Shown here in pieces: positions 45,455 through 55,004 of a DNA stretch of 64,000 nt. Source of the DNA: Martinezella lusitana. Lineage in GTDB: Bacteria > Pseudomonadota > Alphaproteobacteria > Rhizobiales > Rhizobiaceae. The stretch covers positions 1 to 64,000 of the forward strand of contig NZ_JAFEVL010000042.1 of the NCBI RefSeq assembly GCF_016901135.1. The letters run 5' to 3'. Under the pieces are notes generated by a model, which saw only the letters and a program-made list of their open reading frames with translations, was not told where the DNA came from and searched no databases. Both the position numbers and the translations under genes were made by a program. How positions within the stretch are numbered: the stretch's first letter is position 1; each line of letters opens with the position of its first letter.

Positions 45455-45931
45455 TTAGGCGGCCTTGGTCGTTGCCAGGTCGTAGGAAGCGATCATCGGC
45501 GACTGCGGCGACTGCGAGTCGTCGTAAGGCGTGTACTTCACTTCCATCTTGGTGAAGTTGAGCTTGATCGTTTCGACCGGACGATCGCCATTGGAATCGA
45601 CCGAATAGCTGGCGATCAGCGTGTTTGTGAGCGTGTATTCGATATAGGTATCACCCGGATTGCCTGTGGTTACCAGATGGATCACGGCTTGCTTGCCGGT
45701 GCGGCCCGAGCATGCTTCCTGGAACAGCTTGGTCGACGAGGAATCGCTGACCTTGGTCAGGATCACTTCCGAAACGGTGGGCTCGGAAGCTTCACGGTTC
45801 GCTGCCGAACCGGCCGACGTCTTCATGTTGCGCGAAACGTTCCAGTGGATGACTTCGATATCCATCCACTTCTTGTGCTGCTCGTGGGTGGCATCACCCT
45901 GAATTCCGTCGATTTGCAGATAAATCGGCAT
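45455..45931 (-). CDS. hcp: Type VI secretion tube protein Hcp (TssD)
   Basis: A 158-residue Hcp that forms the inner tube of hexameric rings. Family marks are MPIYLQIDGIQGDATHEQHKKWMDI at the start, and the conserved YIEYTLTNTLIASYSVDSNGDRPVETIKLNFTKMEVKYTPY near the end. ATG 45931 was chosen for this N-terminus and GGAGAGC upstream. There is no C-terminal effector extension. It follows clpV by 63 bp and precedes the unknown gene and vgrG. Confidence 0.96.
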   Translation of the reverse strand: MPIYLQIDGIQGDATHEQHKKWMDIEVIHWNVSRNMKTSAGSAANREASEPTVSEVILTKVSDSSSTKLFQEACSGRTGKQAVIHLVTTGNPGDTYIEYTLTNTLIASYSVDSNGDRPVETIKLNFTKMEVKYTPYDDSQSPQSPMIASYDLATTKAA

Positions 45932-45994
45932 GCTCTCAGCTCTCCTGTTGGGATTGAATTCGCCTTGTCGCTGCAAGGCGGGTTACCTTTCCGT

Positions 45995-48742
45995 CTAATG
46001 CCGCATCCGGACATGATGCTCGTCCGGGGCTGCCTCATTCGCCGTGCCGCCTGTTTCACGGCCAGCGAATTCACTGTCGTCCACCGGATGTTCCTCGATG
46101 AGGAACCGGTGATCGCCAAAACTGATGGTTATGCCGGCGACCTTGCGTCCCGCCGCAACGGCGTCGAGGAAGAAGGTCGACAGTTCGGGCAAAAGATCGC
46201 GTCCGATCATGGTCTCGATGGCACGGGCGCCCATTTCGCTCGCCTTGGCGCGGGCGACCAGCGCCTCTCGGGCCTCTGCCGACAGCGAAACGGTCGTGCC
46301 GTATGAGGCAGCCACGCGGTCTTGGATCCGGCCGATCTGGATGTCGACGATGCCGCTCAGCGTCGCGCCATTCAGCGGCAGGAAAGGCAGAACCGTGGTG
46401 CGGCCGACGAAAGCGGGCTTGAAATGTTTCTGCAATTCGGGAAGCAGCAGGGCTTCCAGCGCTTCGCCCTCGGGCATCGTTTCCGGGTCAGCGGCAAACG
46501 CCGCCAGCAATTCCGAGCCGGTATTGGCCGTCATGACGATGGTGGTGTTCTTGAAATCGATATCGCGGCCTTCGCCGTCGCGGAGCGTTCCCTTGTCGAA
46601 CACCTGGTAGAACACTTCCTGGACGCCGGGATGGGCCTTGTCGATCTCGTCCAGCAGCAAGACGCCATAGGGGCGGCGGCGCACGGCTTCGGTCAGCACC
46701 CCGCCCTCGCCATAGCCGACATAGCCGGGCGGCGATCCGAGCAGCAGCGAAACCTTATGCTCCTCCTTGAACTCGGACATGTTGATGGTCGTCAGATACT
46801 GGCTGCCGCCATACAGAAGATCGGCCAAAGAAAGCGCCGTTTCGGTCTTGCCGGTTCCCGACATGCCGACGAGCAGGAAGACGGCCGGCGGGCGGCGCGG
46901 ATCGGAAAGTCCGGCGCGGGCGGACCGCATGGCAGCCGAAATCCGTTCAATTGCGGCATCCTGGCCGAGGACGCGCTCCTTGAGCCTGGCATCCAGCGTC
47001 TTGACCGTCTCGACCTGATCCGACAGCAGTTTGCCGACCGGAATACCGGTCCAACGCGCCACGATGCCGGCAATGACTTCCTTGTCGACGACACGGGGAA
47101 CCAAAGGCATCTCTCCGGCAAAATCGGCAAGATTGCGTTCCGCCTGCGCCAGCGCCGCGCGAATGGTTTCCGGGGACGAGCCATGGGGCGGGAAAAGCGC
47201 GACGTTGTCGCCGCGCATGGGTGTTCCGTCTTCGGTCGGCTGCGCGCCGGCATCTTTCAGCAAGGCTTCAATTCGATCGGCTTCCTTCGATAGCCGGATC
47301 TCCTCGTCAAGCTTGGCCTGCAGCCGCTCGATCTCGGCGATCACTTCACGCTTCTCGGTCTCGATGATGACCAGGCGGGCAGTAAGCTCAGGCGCGGGGG
47401 GCTCGGCTGTGAGCGCCGCGGCCTCGGCTTCCAGCATCTCTTGCTCGTAGCGCAGACCCTTCAATGCTTCAGGAATGGTTTGTCGGGCCAGGGATACGGC
47501 GGCAGCGGCCGTATCGATGAGGCTGATCGCCTTATCCGGCAATTGTCTCGCAGGGATGTAGCGCGCCGAAAGGCGAACGGCGGCGGCCAGGGCCTCATCG
47601 CGAATGCGAACCTTGTGATGGGCTTTGAAGCTGTCGACGATGCCGCGCAGCATGCGGATAGCCGTCTCTTCGTCGGGTTCCAGAACTTGAACGACCTGGA
47701 AACGCCGGGTCAGCGCCGCATCCTTCTCGATGTGGCGCTTGTATTCACTCCAGGTCGTCGCCGCGATCGTCCTCAGCTCGCCGCGCGCCAGTGCCGGCTT
47801 CAGGATGTTGGCTGCGTCGCCCTGTCCGGCCTGGCCACCGGCGCCGATCAGGCCATGGGCCTCGTCGATGAACAGGATGATCGGCTCCACTGAAGCCCGC
47901 ACCGCGGCAACGACGCCGTGCAGGCGACGCTCGAACTCCCCCTTTACGCCCGCTCCAGCCTGCAGCAGGCTGAGATCCAGCAGCAGAATTCGGACCGGCT
48001 TCAGCATATCCGGCACGCTTCCGGCGGCAATCTCAAGCGCCAGCGCCTCGGCAACCGCCGTCTTGCCGACGCCGGCCTCGCCGACCAGGATCGGATTGTT
48101 CTGTCTGCGTCGCATCAGGATGTCGATGACCTGACGGAGCTCGCGGTCGCGTCCGATGACGGGATCTATGCGGCCAAGCCTGGCATCGGCGGTCATGTCC
48201 CGGGTGTAAAGACGCAGAAATTCGTTCTCACCAGTGGCCGGAACTTGCTCCGAATGTTGGGTCGGCGAAGCGGCGCCAGCCGTTGATGACACAACATTCA
48301 ACCGTTTTTCGAGCGCGTTGCGGTCGAGATTTCGCAGCGAAGGCGCCATACCGCGGGCCATGATTCGCAGCGATTGATCATCGGTTAGCGCAGTGAGAAG
48401 GTCGGCCAGAGCGATGCTGTTCCGGCCACATTGAAGCGAGGCGACCAGCCAAGCTTCCCGCATCAACGCAAGCAGGCTCTGCGATAGCACCAGTGCCGTG
48501 CCGCCATCTCGCGGCAACTCCGCAATGGCGCTATCGAGCTCGGCTCGCAGAGCGTGTGAAGACACGTTAAGCCCTTCAAAAAACGAGCAAACTTCCGGTG
48601 CGTCGAGCAACGCACGTATCCAATGTGCGACATCCACGCCGGCATGCCGATCCCGTGCAGCAAGAGACGCTGCAGCCTCAAGACCCACACGCAATTCTGG
48701 CTCAAGCGTTCTGATCAGACGATTGAGATCGATATTGGACAC
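45995..48742 (-). CDS. clpV: T6SS sheath-disassembly ATPase ClpV (TssH)
   Basis: A 915-residue AAA+ unfoldase that recycles the contracted TssB/TssC sheath. The Clp N domain covers about 1-150. The first ATPase has Walker A GEAGVGKT (221-228) and Walker B ILFIDEAHGLIG; a middle coiled-coil follows (EKREVIAEIERLQAKLDEEI). The second ATPase (Walker A GMSGTGKTE, about 625) has VLLLDEIDKAHPGVQEVF and TIVMTANTGSELL. A Clp C-terminal D2-small domain ends the protein. It starts the leftward arm of the locus and is divergent from tssA. Confidence 0.96.
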   Translation of the reverse strand: MSNIDLNRLIRTLEPELRVGLEAAASLAARDRHAGVDVAHWIRALLDAPEVCSFFEGLNVSSHALRAELDSAIAELPRDGGTALVLSQSLLALMREAWLVASLQCGRNSIALADLLTALTDDQSLRIMARGMAPSLRNLDRNALEKRLNVVSSTAGAASPTQHSEQVPATGENEFLRLYTRDMTADARLGRIDPVIGRDRELRQVIDILMRRRQNNPILVGEAGVGKTAVAEALALEIAAGSVPDMLKPVRILLLDLSLLQAGAGVKGEFERRLHGVVAAVRASVEPIILFIDEAHGLIGAGGQAGQGDAANILKPALARGELRTIAATTWSEYKRHIEKDAALTRRFQVVQVLEPDEETAIRMLRGIVDSFKAHHKVRIRDEALAAAVRLSARYIPARQLPDKAISLIDTAAAAVSLARQTIPEALKGLRYEQEMLEAEAAALTAEPPAPELTARLVIIETEKREVIAEIERLQAKLDEEIRLSKEADRIEALLKDAGAQPTEDGTPMRGDNVALFPPHGSSPETIRAALAQAERNLADFAGEMPLVPRVVDKEVIAGIVARWTGIPVGKLLSDQVETVKTLDARLKERVLGQDAAIERISAAMRSARAGLSDPRRPPAVFLLVGMSGTGKTETALSLADLLYGGSQYLTTINMSEFKEEHKVSLLLGSPPGYVGYGEGGVLTEAVRRRPYGVLLLDEIDKAHPGVQEVFYQVFDKGTLRDGEGRDIDFKNTTIVMTANTGSELLAAFAADPETMPEGEALEALLLPELQKHFKPAFVGRTTVLPFLPLNGATLSGIVDIQIGRIQDRVAASYGTTVSLSAEAREALVARAKASEMGARAIETMIGRDLLPELSTFFLDAVAAGRKVAGITISFGDHRFLIEEHPVDDSEFAGRETGGTANEAAPDEHHVRMRH

Positions 48743-48968
48743 GTAGAAATCTCCCCCTTAGGTTTCCAACAAGGTGCATCCTCCATGTCGCGAGAACAAC
48801 TAGGGCGCTTATCCAAATGTGTCCAGCCCGCAAACATTAATTTTTGCCTGACTTCCAAATTTGGCATTGTCATAATTCTGTTGCAGAATATACACGGTTG
48901 ACAATGAAATATATCGACATAACTATCTTGCGCTTAAGCGATGTAGTTGAAAATTCGGAGTTAAGCCC
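48743..48968. promoter_or_regulatory. Divergent clpV/tssA promoter region
   Basis: An AT-rich gap of 226 bases between the two arms of the T6SS locus. It contains a TTGACA at 48898-48903 with weak -10 candidates (TAACTA or AACTAT, 48920-48926) in the rightward direction. GGAG at 48957-48960 could serve translation of tssA from a non-ATG start. The region is the only shared control point of the whole system. Confidence 0.45.
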
Positions 48969-49028
48969 CTGCTCAATGTCCGCGACATAGAGACTCCATT
49001 TGAAGAAAATGCGCCATGTGGAGAAAAC

Positions 49029-50018
49029 ATGCGCAGTAATACTTCTATGCGCGAAATATACTATAGAATAAAGGACGCAAGAAACCAGGCTCGGGCTGCA
49101 GAACGAGGTATATCGCCTGGTGAGAATATTAGCGTTCCACCTGCTTGGTCAGATGTTAGCAATCTGGGATTGCAGATTGTTTCTTCAAAAAGTAAGGACC
49201 TCGAAGTATTAGCGTGGCTCGCGGAAGCAGAACTACGCATTCGTGGTTTCGAAGGATTGAAGGATGTCTACCAGGCGATAGCGTCGCTTTTAGACAAGCA
49301 TTGGGAGAAATTTCATTCCGTCGGCGAGGACGACATAGAGGAGCGTCTTGCACCCTTGGCGGGGCTGAATGGGGTCGGCGGCGAAGGCACGATCATCCAG
49401 GCGATCCGGCTTACAGCGCTCGTGCCCGGCATGAAATTCGGCCAGTTTTCGCTCTGGGATTTCCAGCTTTCGCAACGACCCAACGAGACCAGGCGACGCG
49501 AGGAACTGAACCAGGCCGTGATCGAAGCCGGCACTTCGGCGATGAGCACCCATCTCGAACATGTCAACGGCTGCATCGCCGCCTTTGACCGACTCGTTTC
49601 CATCCTGAATGAGCGCTGCGGAGCGAAGGCGCCACCAAGCTCCAACACGCACAATGTCCTGCTTGAGGCCGCATCAGCACTTCGCACGCTTGCCGGCATC
49701 GAAGCCCAGACAGTCGAAGCCGAGGTCGTGCCGCAGCCGCCGGAAGGGACGAACGAGCCGGCTCAGCCGCGTGCCCGGCCCTTGAGCGCCGAATCGATAG
49801 GCTCGCGCGAAGAGGCATTCGAGCTGTTGCTCGCCGTTGCGCGCTACTTCCGTCGCACAGAGCCGCACTCTCCGATCTCGATGGCGATCGAGACGATGGT
49901 GCGGCGTGGACGCATGGATTTCTCAGAACTATTGGCCGAATTGCTGCCGGAACAGCAGGCTCGAAACGCCGTGCTGACGGCGGCAGGAATTCAGCCGAAA
50001 TCCAACAAGAGCGGGTAG
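49029..50018 (+). CDS. tssA: T6SS protein TssA (ImpA)
   Basis: A 329-residue ImpA-family protein that primes and caps the tube-sheath assembly. Conserved pieces are YYRIKDARNQARAAERG, SKDLEVLAWLAEAELRIRGFEGLKDVY, and the C-terminal SREEAFELLLAVARYFRRTEPHSPISMAIETMVRRGRMDF. The coordinate given is the first canonical ATG. The family N-terminal motif (APCGEN) is encoded just upstream in the same frame, so translation probably begins at a non-standard codon such as CTG 48969, eight bases after GGAG. First gene of the rightward arm. Confidence 0.88.
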   Translation: MRSNTSMREIYYRIKDARNQARAAERGISPGENISVPPAWSDVSNLGLQIVSSKSKDLEVLAWLAEAELRIRGFEGLKDVYQAIASLLDKHWEKFHSVGEDDIEERLAPLAGLNGVGGEGTIIQAIRLTALVPGMKFGQFSLWDFQLSQRPNETRRREELNQAVIEAGTSAMSTHLEHVNGCIAAFDRLVSILNERCGAKAPPSSNTHNVLLEAASALRTLAGIEAQTVEAEVVPQPPEGTNEPAQPRARPLSAESIGSREEAFELLLAVARYFRRTEPHSPISMAIETMVRRGRMDFSELLAELLPEQQARNAVLTAAGIQPKSNKSG

Positions 50019-50123
50019 CCGATACAACCTACCGCTCAACTTTTTGCAACCCGCCCTTTCCAAAATCGAGTTGCGCCACATTTGAAAAGCAAGTTTTGCC
50101 GCCTGGGATTGAAGGAGAAGCTT

Positions 50124-50636
50124 ATGGCAAGTGTTCATGAAAAACTGGAGCGAGTGCGCAAGCCGAGGGTCCACATCAAGTACGAGGTGGAGACCGAAGG
50201 CGCCATGGTCGTGAAGGAACTGCCCTTTGTCGTCGGCGTGCTCGGCGATTTCTCCGGCAATCCGACCCAACCGCTGAAACCGTTCGGCGAGCGCAAGTTC
50301 GTGCAGATCGATCGGGACAATTTCGACGACGTGATGCGCCGCATGACCCCCGGTCTGAACATCACGGTCGAAAACACGCTCGAAGGCAACGGCTCGGATA
50401 TTGCCGTCTCGCTGAAGTTCGAGAGTATGACGGATTTCGAACCCGGCTCCGTCGTCAATCAGGTCCCCGCGCTGAAGGCCCTTCTCGATGCCCGTAACCA
50501 GCTTCGCGACCTGATGAGCAAGGCGGACCGTTCGGAAGAGCTGGAGCGGCTGCTCGAAGAGGTCCTGCAAAACAAGGCGGATCTTTCGAAGCTGATGTCC
50601 GAACTCGGCGCCCACGAAAAGCCGGCAGCAAGCTGA
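50124..50636 (+). CDS. tssB: T6SS contractile sheath small subunit TssB
   Basis: A 170-residue TssB/VipA/ImpB protein. The typical region [37 protein letters not shown] is present, followed by [16 protein letters not shown] and a long C-terminal helix that binds TssC. The ATG at 50124 has GGAGAAG upstream; the earlier in-frame ATG at 50082 lacks family similarity. It is the partner of the two TssC-like proteins downstream and of TagJ. Confidence 0.95.
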   Translation: MASVHEKLERVRKPRVHIKYEVETEGAMVVKELPFVVGVLGDFSGNPTQPLKPFGERKFVQIDRDNFDDVMRRMTPGLNITVENTLEGNGSDIAVSLKFESMTDFEPGSVVNQVPALKALLDARNQLRDLMSKADRSEELERLLEEVLQNKADLSKLMSELGAHEKPAAS

Positions 50637-50746
50637 TAGCAATCGGCGGTCCGCGGGGCGGATCGGCCAATCCTGTTTCAAGCAGCCGATAGCGGCAAGC
50701 GCGCAAGCTTCACCGATATCGCCGCATTTTCCGTAAGGATCGAAAA

Positions 50747-52225
50747 ATGAGCGCTGAAAGCCAGTTGAAGACCAAAGAGGCCGAATTTGCGCCCGAGGAG
50801 GATCTGCTGACGCAGATCGTTTCAGCAACCCGGCAAACCGAACCCGATCGCGCCCAGGACCTCCTAAGGACACTGACCGACCAGGCCTTGAAGGGCACCG
50901 TCACCTACGACCGCAACCTGACGGTCACCCTCAACAACGCCATCGCCGAACTCGATCGGAAGATTTCCCGGCAGCTCGCCGCCATCATGCAATCGCCTGA
51001 GTTCGCCAAGCTGGAGGGCAGTTGGCGCGGATTGCACTACCTGGTCAAGAACAGCGAGACCAGCGTCAATCTGAAGATCCGCGTGCTCAACGCATCGAAA
51101 CGCGATGTCTCGAAGGATCTGGCAAAGGCCGTGGAATTCGATCAGTCGCGGCTCTTCAAGTCGATCTACGAGGATGAATTCGGCACCCCGGGCGGCGAGC
51201 CCATGGGTGCGATTATCGGCGACTACGAATTCGACAATTCCTTCGATGACGTACAGACATTGCAGGCCATCTCGTCGATCGCCGCAGCCGCTTTTGCCCC
51301 TTTCATTTCAGCGGCAAGCCCCCGCATGTTCGGCTTCGACGACTATCGTGAGCTTGCCCGTCCGCGCGATCTCGAAAAGATCTTCGAGACGGTGGAATAT
51401 GCGAAATGGCGCAGCCTCCGCGACAGCGAGGATTCGCGCTTCGTCACGCTTGCGCTTCCACGCGTCCTTGCCCGCATGCCCTACGGACCGAAGACCAACC
51501 CGATCGACGATTTCGGCTTCGACGAGACGGAGCATTCCAAGAGTGGCGAACTCGAGCACAATTCCTATTGCTGGATGAATGCATCCTACGTGATGGGAAC
51601 GCGGCTGACGGACGCTTTTGCCCAGAGCGGCTGGTGCACGGCCATCCGCGGCGCCGAAAACGGCGGCAAGGTCGAGAACCTGCCCATGCATATCTTCTCG
51701 AGCGACGACGGCGACCTTGATCTCAAATGCCCGACCGAAGTCGGCATCACCGACCGTCGCGACGCAGAGCTCGGCAAGCTCGGCTTCCTGCCGCTCTGCC
51801 ACTACAAGAACACCGACTATGCCGTGTTCTTCGGCGCGCAGACCACGCATAAGCCGAAACTCTACGACAAGCCGGAAGCGACAGCCAACGCGGCGGTTTC
51901 CGCTCGCCTGCCCTACATGATGGCGACATCGCGTTTCGCGCATTATCTCAAGGTGATGGGCCGCGACAAGATCGGTTCCTTCATGGAGGCCGAGGACTGC
52001 GAGAACTGGCTCAATCGCTGGATCTCCAATTATGTCAACGCCAACGATGACGCGGGCGAGGAATCGCGCGCCAAGTATCCGTTGCGCGATGCGAAGGTGA
52101 CGGTCCAGGAGGTTCCGGGCAAGCCCGGCTCCTATAACGCCGTTGCCTGGATGCGACCCTGGCTTCAGATGGAGGAATTGACCACCTCGCTGCGAATGGT
52201 CGCCCGTATTCCGAGCAAGAACTAG
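50747..52225 (+). CDS. tssC: T6SS contractile sheath large subunit TssC
   Basis: A 492-residue TssC/VipB/ImpC protein. Conserved marks are [92 protein letters not shown] and the C-terminal [12 protein letters not shown]. Pairs with TssB to make the sheath that powers injection. A 110-bp gap without a recognisable gene lies between tssB and tssC. Confidence 0.96.
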   Translation: MSAESQLKTKEAEFAPEEDLLTQIVSATRQTEPDRAQDLLRTLTDQALKGTVTYDRNLTVTLNNAIAELDRKISRQLAAIMQSPEFAKLEGSWRGLHYLVKNSETSVNLKIRVLNASKRDVSKDLAKAVEFDQSRLFKSIYEDEFGTPGGEPMGAIIGDYEFDNSFDDVQTLQAISSIAAAAFAPFISAASPRMFGFDDYRELARPRDLEKIFETVEYAKWRSLRDSEDSRFVTLALPRVLARMPYGPKTNPIDDFGFDETEHSKSGELEHNSYCWMNASYVMGTRLTDAFAQSGWCTAIRGAENGGKVENLPMHIFSSDDGDLDLKCPTEVGITDRRDAELGKLGFLPLCHYKNTDYAVFFGAQTTHKPKLYDKPEATANAAVSARLPYMMATSRFAHYLKVMGRDKIGSFMEAEDCENWLNRWISNYVNANDDAGEESRAKYPLRDAKVTVQEVPGKPGSYNAVAWMRPWLQMEELTTSLRMVARIPSKN

Positions 52226-52274
52226 GGGGAGACCGCGCGGCGGTCATCCCGCCGTGCGCCTTCAGTCAGCCAAC

Positions 52275-53678
52275 ATGATCGCGACGACGATGGAATCGAG
52301 AGCCGCCTGGCCCCGTCAGGTGCATCGCGTGATCGCCATGATCGACGATGCCCTTAACCGGCAGGTCAACGCCATCCTGCACCATCCCGAATTCCAGGCG
52401 ATGGAAGCGCGGTGGCGCGGGCTTGCCATGCTGGTGCACCACACCGGGCAATCGGATGACGTGAAAATCAAGCTCCTGAGCGTCAGCTGGGCGCAGCTGT
52501 CGCGGCATCTCGAACGCACGACCGATTTCGACCAGAGCCATCTCTTCGAGCTGGTTTACAGTCGCGAATTCGGCATGCCCGGCGGCGAACCCTTCGGCCT
52601 GTTGATCGGCGACTATGAACTCTCGCCTCAGGATCCGAGCGGCGGCGATACGATCGGTGCTCTGACGCAGATCGGCATGGCCGCGGCCGCGGCCTTCTGC
52701 CCCTTCATCGCAGCCGCGTCGCCGCAGACAATCGGCCTGCAGCATTTCGACGAACTGAACCGGGTCCAGGACTTTTCCTGGCTTGCCTATGATCCCACCC
52801 GCATTCGCTGGAACGGGCTTCGTGCGCGTGAAGACTCGCGGTTTCTGGGACTTGTCGCGCCGCGGATCCTGATGCGCTCGCCCTATGAAGCATTCGCGCG
52901 TGAACGCGACGATCAATTTCCGTTTCGCGAAAGCATTGCCGCCGACGGCAGCACCTTGCTGTGGGGTAATGGCGCCTTTGCCTTTGCAATGATCGTCATT
53001 CGCAACTTCATCGAATCCGGATGGTTCGCCGATATCCGCGGGGTGACCCAGGACGCGGTCGATGGCGGCATGTTGAGTGCGCAGGAGTTGGCGCCCTACG
53101 ATCTCGGGACCGAAAGCCATGGGCTTTCACAGCAGGCGCCGGTCGAAATACGGTTGACCAACACACAGGAGCAGCAACTCTGCGAACTCGGCATCGTGCC
53201 GGTCGCGACCACCTACCTCTCCTCCTCGGCGATCTTCAATTCCAACCAGTCGTTGCATGCGCCGCCGCATTATTCGAGCGAGCAGGCGAGGCAAAACGCG
53301 CGCATCGCCGCCATGCTGCAATACGTGCTCTGCGCCTCCCGCTTCTCGCACTACCTCAAGGTCATCATGCGCGACGAGATCGGCCGACTTGCCGACACAG
53401 TCTCGATCGAGCGCAAGCTCAACGACTGGCTCTCCAGCTACACTCTGGGCAACGACGATGCCGATGTGCCGTTGCGTATCCGCTTCCCGCTGCGCTCGGC
53501 CGGTATCACGGTCGATGAAATTCCCGGCAAGCCGGGCATGTTTGCCTGCACTGTGCGGCTGCAGCCGCATTTCCAGCTCGACGACGTGTCGACAAGTTTC
53601 CATCTCATCGCGGAAGCAGCGAACTCGACGCAGACGCTCTCCCGTCCCGCAAACGCGCCGCAAAGGATGTCTGCATGA
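52275..53678 (+). CDS. Second TssC-like protein (ImpD type)
   Basis: A 467-residue paralogue of TssC. It has FQAMEARWRGLAMLVHHTGQSDDVKIKLL, TDFDQSHLFELVYSREFGMPGGEPFGLLIGDYEL and a matching C-terminal half. Rhizobia and agrobacteria commonly carry two tssC-like genes side by side, and A. tumefaciens has TssC40 and TssC41. Loops and N-terminus differ from TssC: the latter has a 45-residue N-terminal extension lacking here. The start is uncertain (GTG at 52254 or ATG at 52275, 52290; no good binding site). Possibly a sheath or baseplate cap component. Confidence 0.9.
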   Translation: MIATTMESRAAWPRQVHRVIAMIDDALNRQVNAILHHPEFQAMEARWRGLAMLVHHTGQSDDVKIKLLSVSWAQLSRHLERTTDFDQSHLFELVYSREFGMPGGEPFGLLIGDYELSPQDPSGGDTIGALTQIGMAAAAAFCPFIAAASPQTIGLQHFDELNRVQDFSWLAYDPTRIRWNGLRAREDSRFLGLVAPRILMRSPYEAFARERDDQFPFRESIAADGSTLLWGNGAFAFAMIVIRNFIESGWFADIRGVTQDAVDGGMLSAQELAPYDLGTESHGLSQQAPVEIRLTNTQEQQLCELGIVPVATTYLSSSAIFNSNQSLHAPPHYSSEQARQNARIAAMLQYVLCASRFSHYLKVIMRDEIGRLADTVSIERKLNDWLSSYTLGNDDADVPLRIRFPLRSAGITVDEIPGKPGMFACTVRLQPHFQLDDVSTSFHLIAEAANSTQTLSRPANAPQRMSA

Positions 53679-54502
53679 CTCTCTCCGCCAAGATCGCCGA
53701 AGCCCTCCGCGAAAATGCACTCGATGATGCGATCGAGCAGGCAAAGGCGCATTTGAAGGTGGCGCCGGGCGACAAGGACACCAGGCATCTCTTCATCGAT
53801 CTCCTGATCCTTGCCGGCGACTATGCGCGCGCGGACGCCCAGTGCAATCTCGCTGCCACCTTCGCTCCGGAAGACACGATGGGCTTTGCCTTGCTGCGCA
53901 ATCAGTTGCGGGCGATGGCAGCGCGGTCGGCCTGGTTCGATAAGGCAGCCACTCCGGATTTCCCGAATGGCCCGACCGCGCTCGACCAGGCGGCACTGAA
54001 GGTTGCGGTTGCACATCGCGACAGCTCTCCGGAAACGGCCGCAGCACTTCAATCCCTCGAAGAGCTCAGGGGCGAACGACCGATGAGCTGGAACGGCAAG
54101 CCGGTTTCGGATTTCCGCGATCTCGACGACCGAATTCCGCATGCGCTCGAAGCGATCATGACCGGCGGAGCCTATCTCTGGATCGATTTTTCCAGGATCG
54201 CCGCTGTTCGCCTCGAGCCCATATCGCGCCCGCGTGATCTCGCCTTCCGCACAGCCGAGCTGGAGCTCGCCGATGGCGCCAGCGCTCAGGTCCTCCTGCC
54301 CGCGATCTATCACGGAACGACAGGAGCAAAGCTGCTGCTGGGCCGCGAGACCGAATGGATCGACGAGCCGACGGGCATCACCACCGGCCGCGGCCAGAAG
54401 TGTTTCCTGGCCGGCGATGACCTCGTCTCCTTCCATGACCTGGAGACGCTGGAAGCCGTGTCCCGCAACGCCGAAGAGACGAGGCGCACCGCCCATGGTT
54501 GA
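53675..54502 (+). CDS. tagJ: T6SS accessory protein TagJ (ImpE)
   Basis: A 275-residue ImpE/TagJ protein. The N-terminal half is TPR-like (ALRENALDDAIEQAKAHLKVAPGDKDTRHLFIDLLILAGDYARADAQ), and the C-terminal half carries the ImpE domain (GAYLWIDFSRIAAVRLEPISRPRDLAFR; RGQKCFLAGDD). In Pseudomonas its homologue binds the N-terminal helix of TssB and is proposed to assist ClpV recruitment. It overlaps the preceding gene by four bases (ATGA) and the next by eight. Confidence 0.93.
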   Translation: MTLSAKIAEALRENALDDAIEQAKAHLKVAPGDKDTRHLFIDLLILAGDYARADAQCNLAATFAPEDTMGFALLRNQLRAMAARSAWFDKAATPDFPNGPTALDQAALKVAVAHRDSSPETAAALQSLEELRGERPMSWNGKPVSDFRDLDDRIPHALEAIMTGGAYLWIDFSRIAAVRLEPISRPRDLAFRTAELELADGASAQVLLPAIYHGTTGAKLLLGRETEWIDEPTGITTGRGQKCFLAGDDLVSFHDLETLEAVSRNAEETRRTAHG

Positions 54503-55004
54503 CCCGCTCGAACGCTACAGGCCCCGGGAAAGGATCGTCGCCAGATCGATCATCGATCGGCTGATCGACGAGAACCCGGATCGATTGCAGGACCCGCCGC
54601 TGACGGCGGCCGAGCAATTGCGCGAGCTGCGCGAATGCATCCGCCGCGATCTGGAAGCCCTGCTCAATACCCGACGCCGCCCGACCGCACCACCTTCGAT
54701 CCACGAGGAACTCGGCGATGCGCTGGTATCCTTCGGTGTCGACGGCATGGTATCGGCCAACCTCGTCACGGATGAAGCCAAAAGCCGCCTCGCGCGCCTG
54801 ATCGAGAGACGGATCGCCCTTTTCGAGACGCGCCTTTCCGACGTGCGCGTCAGCATCCTGAAGAGCCGTGGCAACGGCGAACGCGCCTTGCGTATGCGCA
54901 TCCAGGCGACGTTCCGGGTGCATGAGGGCATGCCGCCGATCAGCTTTGAATCGACGATCGATCCGTCGACGCAGCGTTTCCTTGTGGAGGCCGGCAATGG
55001 CTGA
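54495..55004 (+). CDS. tssE: T6SS baseplate protein TssE (gp25-like)
   Basis: A 169-residue gp25-like baseplate wedge protein. The conserved part is PPSIHEELGDALVSFGVDGMVSANLV and IERRIALFETRLSDVRVSI, with the typical RRDLEALLNTRR upstream. Start ATG 54495 lies within the tagJ end, and the stop overlaps the tssF start, so all three are translationally coupled. TssE joins sheath to baseplate. Confidence 0.94.
   Translation: MVDPLERYRPRERIVARSIIDRLIDENPDRLQDPPLTAAEQLRELRECIRRDLEALLNTRRRPTAPPSIHEELGDALVSFGVDGMVSANLVTDEAKSRLARLIERRIALFETRLSDVRVSILKSRGNGERALRMRIQATFRVHEGMPPISFESTIDPSTQRFLVEAGNG

Noticed and set aside
45053..46306. 417-codon plus-strand frame across hcp and the clpV end
   Set aside because: Antisense to two certain genes, crosses an intergenic gap, and has no family features.
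46322..47293. 323-codon plus-strand frame
   Set aside because: Shadow of clpV.
48852..48886. Possible sigma-54 promoter (TGGCAT ... TTGC)
   Set aside because: The GG and GC elements are 18 bases apart instead of about 10, so it cannot be a -24/-12 promoter.
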